Both the position numbers and the translations under genes were made by a program. A DNA stretch of 53,371 nt. Source: Emmonsiellopsis sp. PD_33. Taxonomy: Eukaryota > Ascomycota > Eurotiomycetes > Onygenales > Ajellomycetaceae. Within the stretch, counting starts at the first letter, position 1, and each line of letters begins with the position of its first letter. The notes below the pieces were generated by a model that was not told where the DNA came from, searched no databases, and saw only the letters and a program-made list of their open reading frames with translations. Positions 38,045 through 48,671 of this stretch are shown piece by piece. The stretch is taken from positions 1-53,371 of the forward strand of contig JANTQF010000241.1 in the NCBI GenBank assembly GCA_032988165.1. The letters run 5' to 3'.

Positions 38045-40620
38045 ATGCCTTCTCTAAATGTTGAGTTATTAATTACTATCTTAAAATTCAGTATTTCTTT
38101 CTATATCCTCCTTTATCTGGCTATACTTACACATGAGAACCATCCCAATGAATACTCCTTCATCAGTTATTCCTCTTTAAATGTAAGTTTCTTTTTTCTT
38201 ATTATAATATTTATATCATTACTTTCTCTATCATCATTAGCTTTATCCTCTACTGCATTTTTCTCATTTTACTTCTTCTCTACCTATAGTTATTTCCTTT
38301 CATTTGCATGCTTCACCAGCATGATCTTATACATTATCTTTTCTGATAATAATGACTGCTCTTATGAGACAACATAATAGCTCATACTAAATTGCTGTTT
38401 AATCTCTATACTTCCAATTAAAATTAATAGAATATCTCTAGCTATTAATATAACAGTTAGATATGTTGATTTAATTGCCTTCTACACTAATAAGATATTT
38501 TCCTCTGGACTAAGACTGTTGTTTAGATACCAATCAAATTCATTAACATGAATAACTGAAGGTGACTACTGGTGTAGTGTAGAAAACAATTAATAAGCCT
38601 GAGAAGTTATTAATACTAAGTAAATCAAGAAAATGAAAGAGGGTAAATACCTACCTGCAGTTGATTATTAATAGTTGCAGATTGATGAGGTAAATATCAT
38701 TTTTCATAGTATGCCTTTACATATTATAATGATTGAGCTTTTATCTCTGGCTTCTATTTCTCATCATTATAGATCAGTAATTATAAATATAGATTTAGAA
38801 CTACAGTAATATAGTAAATCTCCCTCATACTATTATTAGCATCAGTATCTAAATAGTACTTCTTCAGTTTATTATATGCAACTTTCAGTATAGTCTCCAA
38901 GCTATTCTGAATGATTGGGATTTTATAGGTTATCTCAGAAAGCTATTCATTAAGATAGTTAAATAGTACATTATAGATTAAAAATATATTGTGGATGAGT
39001 GGTGTGTCTGTATCTGAGAGAGCCTTAGTAACCTACTAGAATGAATAAAGCAGGATAATAACATACATAATGAGCTATCATTCATTATTACTCAATTAGA
39101 GATAGTGAAGCTTGAAGTTATCCTAGGTCACTATCTAGTAATGAATTAGATCTCTGAGTCACAGCATATAGATGTATATAAGATATGTTGAGCTCTACCA
39201 GATCTTAACATTCTGAATCATTTAGAGCTTAATGCACTCTGACTGGAGCTTCTGAAAGCTTTTGATTTATTAGGGAGAACTCAAGAGGGTATTAGTAAGT
39301 AGGTATAACTAGTTAAATAATTGAGAGATTAAAAATACTATTAGACTGTTATCATGAATTATTATATACCTTTAAGAGTGTATAACTAAATGAAATCTCT
39401 CCTCTATTACTTATATTAATATCATCCTCATAAAATATCTATAGGATATTATTATTTATCAACTCAATTTATAGGTCTCTAACTAGTTGTTTTACTGTCA
39501 GCTACACAATATAAGCTACATAAGAAAGTTAATACATTTTAGTATCCTAATGAACTTCATCCTCTACATACAGGCATTTCTCCAAGGATGCTACTAATAT
39601 ATTATTATTTGCTGTATTATCAGCTATGAGAGTAAAAATATTATCTTCAATCTATATATTATATATATACTGCATCATATATCCTACCATATTATCATCA
39701 GTGTGCATATTACTAAGATGCTCAAACCTAATCAATATCTCTATGTACTCCTATTTCTGGGTGACATAATAGCCTTTAATACAGAGAAATACTAAATTAT
39801 TTGTGCTTATTCATACATCTAAAATCAATATAATCTTTATGTTAGGGATTCAGTCTGGGAGTAGGTCTTTCATCATCATTTTATAGGAGTTATTCAGCTC
39901 TTTTTGCAGGGCAGTCCATTTTGGGAGGAAGGCCTTGACTTCACTATTACTATATACTAGTAATTACTGGAGATTAGAATTCTGTATGGCATGAAATACC
40001 ATATTCATTAATAGAAAGATATAGAGGAGGAGGGTTCAGTAGTTTTCTTTATTAAATGATAGTATCTCTACTTGTAGTCACTTACATGTAGAGTTTTACT
40101 GAGATGAAAGGATTATTACCACAGCCTATTACTAAATAAATCAACTTATATTATACTTATGAATGCTACCCTAATATTTATCTATTTATTTAAAGAAACA
40201 GCATTCTGGTACTTCTTACTGATAAGATATTTCCTCATTCCTGAGGTCTCTATATTATTATATTAAGAGTGTTGAAGAATCTACTTGTATTGAATATAAA
40301 ATAAAGCTGGTTCATCATTCCACTGAAATGTTACTTATTTGAAGGACTTTCAGAATTCAGAGCTCTGCTTTATACTTCACTATGGATAATTTTTATAAGT
40401 ACTATCATGTTGAATCATATTTGTAGTTACTATCTATTTCTACTATTAATTAAATTAAATTTGATATTTATTGTTCTACTTCCATATAACATAGATTCTT
40501 GTCTCAACTGTGGTGGTCTTAAGTCCTTTGGGAACTGAGATGGGCAGAATTGGTGTTGGAGTTTATAGAAGAGAAATTAGTGTACTAATCTCATAAAGAG
40601 GAGAGCTTGGAGCACTGAAA
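38045..40620 (-). pseudogene. hAT transposase relic, copy B
   Basis: The same landmarks as copy A at matching offsets. In places it is less mutated (ILILDAWIST keeps the first Asp) and elsewhere more. FEHLSNMHTDDNMVGYMM and LIADNTANNN are visible near 39620-39720. An upstream part to about 40400 stays in frame (VDSSTLLI, YRDLRNEEISY) and may contain the DNA-binding domain. Stops at Gln/Trp/Arg positions preclude function. Confidence 0.83.
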
Positions 40621-42514
40621 TTCATTATACTGAGAGATTAAAGACATTTAAGAAGATAGTATTTCAGGGTGAGAGAAAATACAGCTGACATTTTTTCTTG
40701 TAGAGAGATGCAGGCTGGATGTGAGGATCAATTTTTCAGAGAATCAAGGATAAACTCACTGTAGTATGAGCAGTGAGAGGTGAGACTCACATACTATATG
40801 ATAATTATCATTATAACCCCACATCTGGAAATTAGAAGATCTATGTGAATGAATACCTCTAATATACTAATTTTGAAAATAAAATATTAAGGAAATATGA
40901 AGCTACTAAGCAGCAGAATTTCAGCATCATACTGTAAACATTAAGAATGAGTATAGAATTATTACTAAAATTCATTATTATAATTTTTTTCTCTTATTTT
41001 CTGGAATGCTGATAGTCAGATATATTTCTCTTAGAAATTCCTGCTTGAATCCCATTTAATTTCCTGAATGAGATTTTATTAGATTAGAACACTATATGTT
41101 TAATCTTATTAGTTAGTTAGATGAAGTTTGAATCCAGTCAGCCCACCTAATTAATAGTCATAGTAAATTAATAGACTAATGATATGATTCATTGATAAAG
41201 CTCATAAGGAAATTTCATATAAAGATAGCTGCAGAATCACTCTAATCTAGTAGTGACTACATGAGATATTTTTATAGCTGTAATAAGTCTAGCAATCAAA
41301 TTAAGCTGTAGCATACATAATGGATACATAAGATAACTTTTAAATTCATAGCAGGCTATTTACCTATCTTCTAGTAGAATATGAAGTAGCTTTATTAAGA
41401 TGATTATTCTTTAATAGCTTACAGCTAGCTGCAATTCTTTCTATACTAGTATATTCTTCCAGAAGCTTGGGCAGGAGAATATGATGATACTACATATATT
41501 GATGTAAAAAAAAGTGGTTAAGTAAATATAATGATCTGAGATAACAGACTTCACAGGATTCTACTTAGCTATATTATCTTTAGAAATAGCTTGCAGTATC
41601 CATCTTCAGATGGACTGAATACCTCCTCTATCTCTAATTAACTTTCTTTAATATTTATTCAGATTTTATGTATTAAATTTATTCCATTAGTGTTTCACTG
41701 CTCTATATGATAATTCCTCTAATCCTCTTTAGCTGATATGCTAATAGATGGTATATTCTCTGGCAATTATTAATTAAAGTATTATATACTTTAGCTGAGT
41801 AATCTGCCATGTTTAAATCTAAAGGATCAATGCAGATTGAAAGCCTCTACACACAATTATTTAGAATAGAAGGTAACCTTAATATGAGAAATAAGTATGT
41901 GTGTAATATCATTAATTATATATATATACAGAAATATATAGGAGAGTATAAGTAGGATATATAATTTTATCTTATATCTTTAAGATAGATTTCATACATC
42001 TTAATTATCAAATAAAGCTGCCTGATCATTATATATCAATTAAATTTTTTTGTGTAAAAAATGGACAGAGTGTTATACATAAACTGGAGAGGATTACATC
42101 TTTGAAAATGAATGAAAAGTTGCACATGTAATATAATTATATATAGAGCTATGTAGTGGACAAACTGGAATTATATGTTTTATATCACAGAGTGTAGGTT
42201 AAATTGTCTGTGAGGAATACTTCTTCATGCATAGAGATAATATTCTTCTATAGGTAATAAAATAGTATAATAATTCTCTCATAATAATAACCTAATGAGT
42301 AATGTATGATGAAAATGCATCCAATGCATTTTATAGAGAAGATCTCAGAAGGTAACTTGTATTAAGACTATTGCACAGTAAATTCATTATACCTTTTTTT
42401 AAGTTTAATGAAAGCTCTAGCAATGAATCATAGCTAAGTAGGAGGAGGAGGAAGAAGATATAAAATATATATATCAATATGGTGAATATAGTGACACTAT
42501 GTGCCTGTGAAGAA

Positions 42515-42890
42515 AATATATATATATTTAGTTATCAACTATGTGTGCATTACCCATACCAGGAGTTATAGGTGCAGCACAGCTATATACCTGCAGGGAA
42601 AAATATATATATAATTAATTATCAACTATATGTGCACCACCCATGCCAGAAGTGGTAGACATGGCACAGCTATATACCTGCAGAGAAAAATATATATATA
42701 ATTAGTTACCAACTATATGTACACTACTCATGCCAGGAGTGGTAGATGTGGCACAGCTATATACCTATAAAGAAAAATATACATATAATTAATTGCTAAC
42801 TATGCATGCACCACACACAGCACAGCTATGTGCCCAGGGAAATATATATAGATTTAATGGTAGACTATGCATACACCATGCATATCAACA
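42515..42890. repeat. 87-bp tandem array (copy B)
   Basis: Counterpart of 34509-34905 with the same unit number and order; the first full unit starts at 42528. Confidence 0.88.
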
Positions 42891-43199
42891 GTGGGAAGGT
42901 AGAAAAGAAGACAGCTGAGAAATGCAGATATTACTGAAAATATCTATACTACTAAAAATCTAATCTAATATTTAGTTAATAAATTGGCAATGCTTTTGCA
43001 GCTAATAGAAAAAATATTATAAGTTAATAATTATAATTCTCTTCAAATTAGGAAGATGCTACCCCAGTATGAAGACATCAAATCATATAGATATAGCTTT
43101 TGTACTTCTCAATAATTCAGAATATTAATTAATTAATGAAGATTATAGCTATAATACTATCAGTAAAAATTCATGAGAGGCTCATTACTAAATCTCATT

Positions 43200-43950
43200 A
43201 CTAAAATTCTTAGAATGTAAATAAACTCCATTTTATACTAAACTTTCCCTATTTAATACTAATTTCTACTAAATAGACTTTATAAGCTCTCATTTCACAT
43301 AAAAACTCTGTATTACCCTACTCTAAATAATTCTCCCACTCTAACTTCTTACTCTCATCACTTGATATCTCTCTCTCTATCTTAAAATCATCCTCTGATA
43401 CCTCTTCCAGCTAAGAAATTACTTTCAATGGCTCTCTATCTTTTTTATCTAAAGTCTCCCAGAATTCATCTAATTTCTTTGCAGCTACTTCCTCACTAGT
43501 ATCAGCAGCTATAAGTATCACTTTTTCATACTTGAAAATCTTTACATTATAGGAGGCTAATAACACCTATACCCAGATGCAGAAACATTGGAGGACTATA
43601 TTAATAATCTTATTATTAGAGGAAGGAAGGATATCAATCTATTAATAGTTAGTATTAATTAATAATTATAATTGCAAGTTAAAGTAACTAACTCTTCTCT
43701 TTTTAGAACTAGTTCTAGATTATAATGTATATAATTACTATATAATCTCTTCTTTCTCTACCTCCTCCTTAAGTGCACATTTCTTCATAATTTGAGTCTG
43801 ATGATATTCTAAGGACTTCTTTTAATTAAAATGCTTCTAGGTAATATACTTAGTCTCTACCTTCTTCATGATAGATTAATCAGCTAGTAATGCTATTTTC
43901 CTGTGCTTAGTATTAGCATCTTTACTATTAGGACTATTATAAAAGCTCAT
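43200..43950 (-). pseudogene. Second minus-strand frame of the hAT element, copy B
   Basis: From an ATG at 43950 (MSFYNSPNSKDANTKHRK) the frame stays in phase for about 250 codons with scattered stop-type changes. It includes the charged coiled-coil-like part EEVAAKKLDEFWETLDKK. This is conserved with copy A, where silent and replacement transitions occur around the same backbone. The upstream segment 43960-44145 reads in another frame. Function unknown. Confidence 0.5.
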
Positions 43951-44514
43951 TATTATTTAACTAATTCCTATAGATACTTTACTACATCAAAGTATACCTT
44001 ATAATCAGCCTCTTAGACTTTCTCTATAATGATCTCATTGCCAGTCTTTATATGTCTGATCTTCCTAGTACATTTAATTTTAGAGCATTATAAGTACTTC
44101 TTTGTCAGTAATTAGGGGCTAGATATTGTGTGTTCTATGATAACTCTAAATGTTAATATCTCTTATATGATGCAATGAATATTAGAATGATGATGTACTA
44201 GAATTAATGAGAATAATTATAGAATATATTTATATAGTAATAAATCTAAGTAATAGATTCAGATTATTTCTCTTAGTAATATCTAAAATGAAAATTATTT
44301 TGATCACAATTAGTAATATATCATATTTATCTCTCTTTTTCTTCTCTTTTCCTCCTTATTTTTCTCTTCTCTTCTCTTCTTTTTTATAGTCTCTAAAATT
44401 TCTATCTCTAACTCCCTCCCCATTTCAATTACCTTCATCTAGTAGTATGTCTAGGTATGTGTCTCCAGCCTTCTTCTTCTAGAAACTAATGTATGAACTA
44501 ATATGTGAGTTTAT

Positions 44515-45559
44515 TTTCAACTATTACTTAATTAACTATGAGTGCTCCCCTGGGATCTACAAAAAACATAATGAGGCCTTCACAGTGAAGAAGTATCACA
44601 AGAATCACAAGAAGTAAGCTGATAATTAAAAGGTATAGCTTGAAGTAAATAGTGGATATAGAGTTAGAGATTATACTAATATTAAATCTGAGCCACAGCT
44701 ATCAGCTGGTCTATCAGGTAAGATACTATTTAGAATAATATTAATAATTTACTAACAGCTAGATTAGTTGAAGAAAAGGAGATTATATTTTAGCAGATAA
44801 GTATGCACTCAGTTTTGAGAATAAAGCTATTTAGTTGGCTTGTAAGGGAGATAATTCAGGATTTACTCAAGATAGGTAGGAAAAATCTAGGTGATGAGTA
44901 TTATGTTCAGACTAAGGCCATTAATTGTTTATATCTCATTAGTAAGGAGACACTGATGACACTCTTTAAATATAGATAACAAGATAATGTAACAGTCTAT
45001 TAATAATATAATGCTAATAGTACTCTAAGTGTGAATCTCTACCTAATCTATCATTAGAAGAAGACTCTTCAAGTTGATAATATATAGCTTGTTCTGTTGA
45101 TTTTAAGAGGAGTGAGCTGTTCATACTTTGGAGGTGTAAAGCTGAAGGTAGCTGTGAGAGAGAATAAGAAGTAGCCTGTAGGGAGTAAAGATTAAAGGCT
45201 ATGACATGGAGATATAAACAGCAGGGTATAGATTGGATGACTTTGATGTGGATACATCAGATGATGAGGACTGGATTAATAGTGAGAAGGAGGAAGGTAT
45301 TATAAGTAAGAAAGATAAAGATAGAGATATGAAGTTTAATTTAGCAGATCTAGTTTTAATTCTGAAGAATAGAGAGGAAGGCTGTATGGTGAAGTCTATA
45401 GTTAAGAGGTCTATATTAAAGGAGTATGAGATTATAAAGCCTGTGGTAGAGAGAGATATGCCATGTAGGGCTAGAAAGTATAGAGTTTCAGAGCTTATAA
45501 TTAATAAGCCTGAGAAGTATGTGATTGAGAAGCATGAAGAGTGGCTTAAAAGTCTATAA
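44515..45559 (+). pseudogene. Plus-strand gene of the hAT element, copy B
   Basis: Uninterrupted counterpart of the split copy A gene. Its last part is an intact open frame of 108 codons (45233-45559; MDDFDVDTSDDEDW to EEWLKSL), acidic then basic. A 7-bp length difference from copy A near 45178 puts this end out of phase with the upstream part (ILRGVSCSYFGGVKLKVAV), whereas copy A reads through. The introns are as described for copy A. Unrecognised protein. Confidence 0.5.
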
Positions 45560-45973
45560 TAGCTCTGAATACTGAGAAGTAGATATATAGTAGGGATGAT
45601 ATAATGATATGGAATGAGTATTAACTTAATACTATAATGAGTGGAAAATTAATATAATAGAAAAAATGTAACAAGAAATGATAACAATTCATATAAAATT
45701 TTTCATAATGATTTCTAATTACATATAGTTTATTATTACACCTGGGATTTCCCTTCTCATCCCATTTCATCCCATCTATTTATAAGACAGGATAGGATAG
45801 AACACAGGAGAACCATTCATGCAACAGAATAGAACATGAGATTTTAATTTAATTATAGAATGAAATATAGAAGCACATATTTCAGTATGAGATAGAATAG
45901 AATTAATATCTACAGGATAAATATATAGAGATAATTTCCTGTTCTATCTCATTTCATCTCAGCAGTAGCTTTA

Positions 45974-45981
45974 TAATGAGT
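45974..45981. repeat. Right target-site duplication of inner hAT copy
   Basis: TAATGAGT, directly after the GCTTTA end of copy B, resuming copy A sequence (ATTATATTCAG). Confidence 0.92.
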
Positions 45982-47048
45982 ATTATATTCAGACTAAGGC
46001 CATTAATTGTCTGTGCCTCATTAGTGAGGAGACACTGATGACACTCTTTGAATGTAGGTAATAAGATAATGTAATGATCTATTAATAATATAATGCTAAT
46101 AATACTCTAGATATAAATCTCTACCTGGCCTATTATCAGAAGAAGACCCTTCAAGTTGATAATATGCAGCTTGTTTTGTTGATTTTGAGAGGGGTGAGCT
46201 ATTCATACTTTGAAGGCATGAAGCTAAAGATAGCTGTGGGAGAGAATAAGAAGTAGAAAGTGAAAATCAAAGGCTATAATATAGAGATGTGGGTGATAAA
46301 ATATGGATTAAATAACTTTAATGTAAATATATTAAATGATGAGGACTAGGTTGATAGTGAGAAGAAAAAGAATACTATAAATAAAAAAGATAAAGATAGA
46401 GATATAAAGTTTGATTTAGTAGACCTAGTCTTAATTCTAAAGAATGGAAAGGAAGGCTGTGTGGTAAAGTTTATAGTTAAGGAGTCTATATTAAAGAAGT
46501 ATGAGATTATAAAGCTTATAGTAGAAAGAGATATACTGTGTGAGGCTAAGAAGCATGAGGTTTCAGAGCTTATAATTAATAAGCCTGAGGAATGTGTGGT
46601 TGAGGAGCATGAAGAGCAACTCAAGAGCCTATAATAACTCTGAATATTAAGAAGTAAATATGTAGTAAAGATAATATAATGATATAAAGTAAGTATTAGC
46701 TCATTACTATAATAAGTGGAAAATTAATATAGTAGAAAAAATATAATGAGAAATGATAATAATTTATATGAAATTTTTCATGATGATTTCTAACTACATA
46801 TAGTTTATTATTATACCTGGGATTTTCCTTTTCATTCTATCTCATCCCATCTATTTATAGGACAAGATGGGATGAGACACAGAAAAACCATTCATATAAT
46901 AAAATAGAATATAGGATTTTAATTTAATTATAGAATAAGATATGAGAGCACACATTTTAATATGAAATAGAACAAAATTAATATCTATAGAATAAATATA
47001 TAGAGATAGTTTTCCATTTTATTTCATTTCATCTCAGTAGTTGCTTTA

Positions 47049-47056
47049 AATGAGAA
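47049..47056. repeat. Right target-site duplication of outer hAT copy
   Basis: AATGAGAA, identical to 28929-28936. Confidence 0.88.
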
Positions 47057-47059
47057 TAT

Positions 47060-47960
47060 AGATTCTCTTGATTATATATAGTAAAATAGCCTTCTAATTA
47101 ATATAAGCTAATTGAAAATATCCTTTTGCATTGGAATCTCCTATAAAATTCCTCATAGTATAGTGTAGGAACTCCTTAAAATCTCCACTGAACTGCCTGT
47201 CAATTAGAGCTCTATACCTTTATATTTAGATTTTTAATGTGTGAAAAGACTCCTTAATCAGGTTATAATCTAGCAAATATGAAGGTAAAAATAACAGGCT
47301 AACCCCTATCTCTATACATAAGATCTTAAGCTCTTGAGAATGATGTATATTATAATTATCTATCACTATAATATGATATTCTTATTGGCAGTTAGATAGA
47401 ATGTGAAGCCATATAAATTTATTAAATCTCTTAATGTTATATGAGCTATAAAAGATATTATAAATCTTATATCTATTAATAGTTATAGCAGGTAAAATAG
47501 ACTACCTACTTAACCTCTTATAAGAGATTCTAACTTAACATAGAAAGCCTCTTACTAATTATTTATATCTTCAATTAACTGTATGTTTATTTACAGCACT
47601 TTTATTGAGAAAGATGAACTATTTAAGTTCATATTAAAATATTTATATAAGTCATGCCTAGTAAAGCTTAGAATCCTATTAAGTAATAATATATTTAATT
47701 TTTTTATTTATCATATTCAGCTTCTTCAGTGCTCTGAATACTAATGAGGCTTCAAAAGTTATATTAAATTTATTCTTCACAAACTTAATAACCTCATCTA
47801 GATATACTATTAAATACTTGGCAAAGAAGTCCTTTAATCCTCAGAGTACATTCTGAGTTATTTTTAGTAGCCTTCCTTGAACTGCTCTATATCCTCTAGA
47901 TGTTTCAAAAATGTACTAGTTCTATTAAATTTAATATACAGTTATCAGATAGATTAATTA
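47060..47960 (-). pseudogene. Tc1/mariner-type transposase relic
   Basis: The minus-strand frame, read through stops, shows a helix-turn-helix-like part (YLDEVIKFVKNKFNI and ALKKLNM near 47720-47790). It is followed by the DDE core: FLNKSAVNKHT near 47610 (first Asp now Asn), IVIDNYNIHHSQELKILC near 47360 (second Asp kept), and LPSYLLDYNLIKESFHTLK near 47260, matching the PPYSPDxNPIE third-acid region. Terminal repeats were not identified. The outer hAT copy is inserted at its C-terminal side. Confidence 0.82.
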
Positions 47961-48064
47961 TATATAGATAATTAAAGCTAGTGAGTTCCTGGTCTCCAAC
48001 AGCTATATAATCTGATTAATAGTTGATTTGTCAAGGGGGATAGGCATTCTAATGGAATCTGGCA

Positions 48065-48240
48065 GATTTGACATGAAAATCAGGGTTGAATGGTGTTTTT
48101 TAGGTGAGTAGGAGGTGTTATTGATTTTTTTGTCTCTATTTTCTATACTGGGTGGGAATGACATGTGTTTTTTTGGTGTGTGTTTCCACCAAGGGCTGAA
48201 TCACATGACTTTCACATGGTTTTTGCAAGGCACAATATCA
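48065..48240 (+). repeat. Right arm of the inverted pair at the island edges
   Basis: Matches the reverse complement of about 10290-10455 over roughly 160 bp at an estimated 80% identity, mostly transitions. The short open frames found in both arms are readings of this shared repeat, not genes. Confidence 0.8.
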
Positions 48241-48271
48241 ACCATGAGCTGTCAGCAGAGGAAATGGACAG

Positions 48272-48671
48272 CGACCAGCACTGAGAGGATGAGGGGGGAG
48301 AAACGCACTTACTACCAGAACCAGGTTTTCAAGCACAGAATAGGTCATTAATTACCTTACTAACAAGAACAAACAAGACCCAATTGTTATGCAAGGGCCG
48401 AGTACATATCCAAGTACATCTCTGAATGTGACTTGGAAAATGCACCCGTACAGACAATGAGGGTTAAAATCATGCTCATCAGCATGTGTTTCGCATCACA
48501 TGTTCAAAAATGGGCTTAACACGGCGTTGAAAAAGAGGCACCTTGGTTAGCCGCGCCCCCATCTTACAGAATAGAGGTAGTAAATTATACTACACAGCAT
48601 CAACTCAACCCCCATGGGCCAGTTACCTTCATTATTATAAGCAAACAACCTCATCTCCACCAGGAACAAAC
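48272..48671. other. Boundary region after the island; 3' flank of the amidase gene
   Basis: CpG returns at about 48272. No gene is seen. The segment next to 48671 is the 3' side of the amidase gene on the minus strand. Confidence 0.55.

Larger units (their letters stand above)
36916..45973 (-). mobile_element. hAT-type DNA transposon, inner copy B
   Basis: A 9058-bp copy in the same orientation as copy A and aligned with it end to end, differing mostly by transitions and a few small indels. Its ends are TAAAGCTGCTGCTGGAATGG and the inverted match AGCAGTAGCTTTA, flanked by TGATGAGT/TAATGAGT. It carries the same set: transposase, second minus frame, plus-strand gene, tRNA-like modules and 87-bp array. 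It is inserted within copy A about 1.07 kb from A's right end. Confidence 0.92.
36472..46634 (+). pseudogene. Plus-strand gene of the hAT element, copy A (split by copy B)
   Basis: The 5' part is 36535-36915 and the 3' part is 45982-46634, ending at a TAA. A likely intron (GTATGT at 36472, ACTAAT branch motif, TTTTCAG at about 36534) precedes the first part, and a second (GTAAGATAC to CTAG, about 36735-36780) follows. Protein-like features are CECSSEIHKKHNEA, a His/Lys-rich KKYHKDHKK, LQVDNMQLVLLILRGVS and a charged C-terminus ending EEQLKSL. No family is recognised. Copy B inserted inside this reading frame. Confidence 0.5.
28937..47048 (-). mobile_element. hAT-type DNA transposon, outer copy A (split by copy B)
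   Basis: Copy A occupies 28937-36915 and 45982-47048, about 9.05 kb without the insert. It starts TAAAGC and ends GCTTTA with imperfect ~23-bp terminal inverted repeats. The start fits the YARNG rule of hAT elements and the 8-bp target duplication fits the superfamily. Subterminal regions (28945-29170 and 46815-47048) are packed with short ATGGGAT/ATCCCAT-type motifs, typical of transposase binding regions. It carries a minus-strand transposase, a second minus-strand frame and a plus-strand frame. The strand given is that of the transposase. Confidence 0.88.
10189..48271. other. CpG-free, AT-rich repeat island of about 38 kb
   Basis: Reading line by line I found no CG dinucleotide between about 10189 and 48271, while the flanks have many. 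Transposon frames inside are recognisable but full of TAG/TAA/TGA where Gln, Trp or Arg would be expected, and key Asp/Gly codons are changed. This is the mark of C-to-T mutation on both strands (RIP-like or methylation-driven). Every element identified in this interval is a relic. Confidence 0.9.

Noticed and set aside
28937..47048. Tandem duplication of an 8-kb block plus a separate 1-kb tandem duplication
   Set aside because: The 8-bp duplications and inverted termini at 36908-36916 and 45973-45981 show one transposon inserted in another copy, which explains both repeats.
10189..48271. A single giant Starship-like element
   Set aside because: No tyrosine-recombinase (DUF3435-type) captain gene or typical cargo was recognised, and the content is explained by several independent transposons. 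The edge inverted repeats are reported separately.
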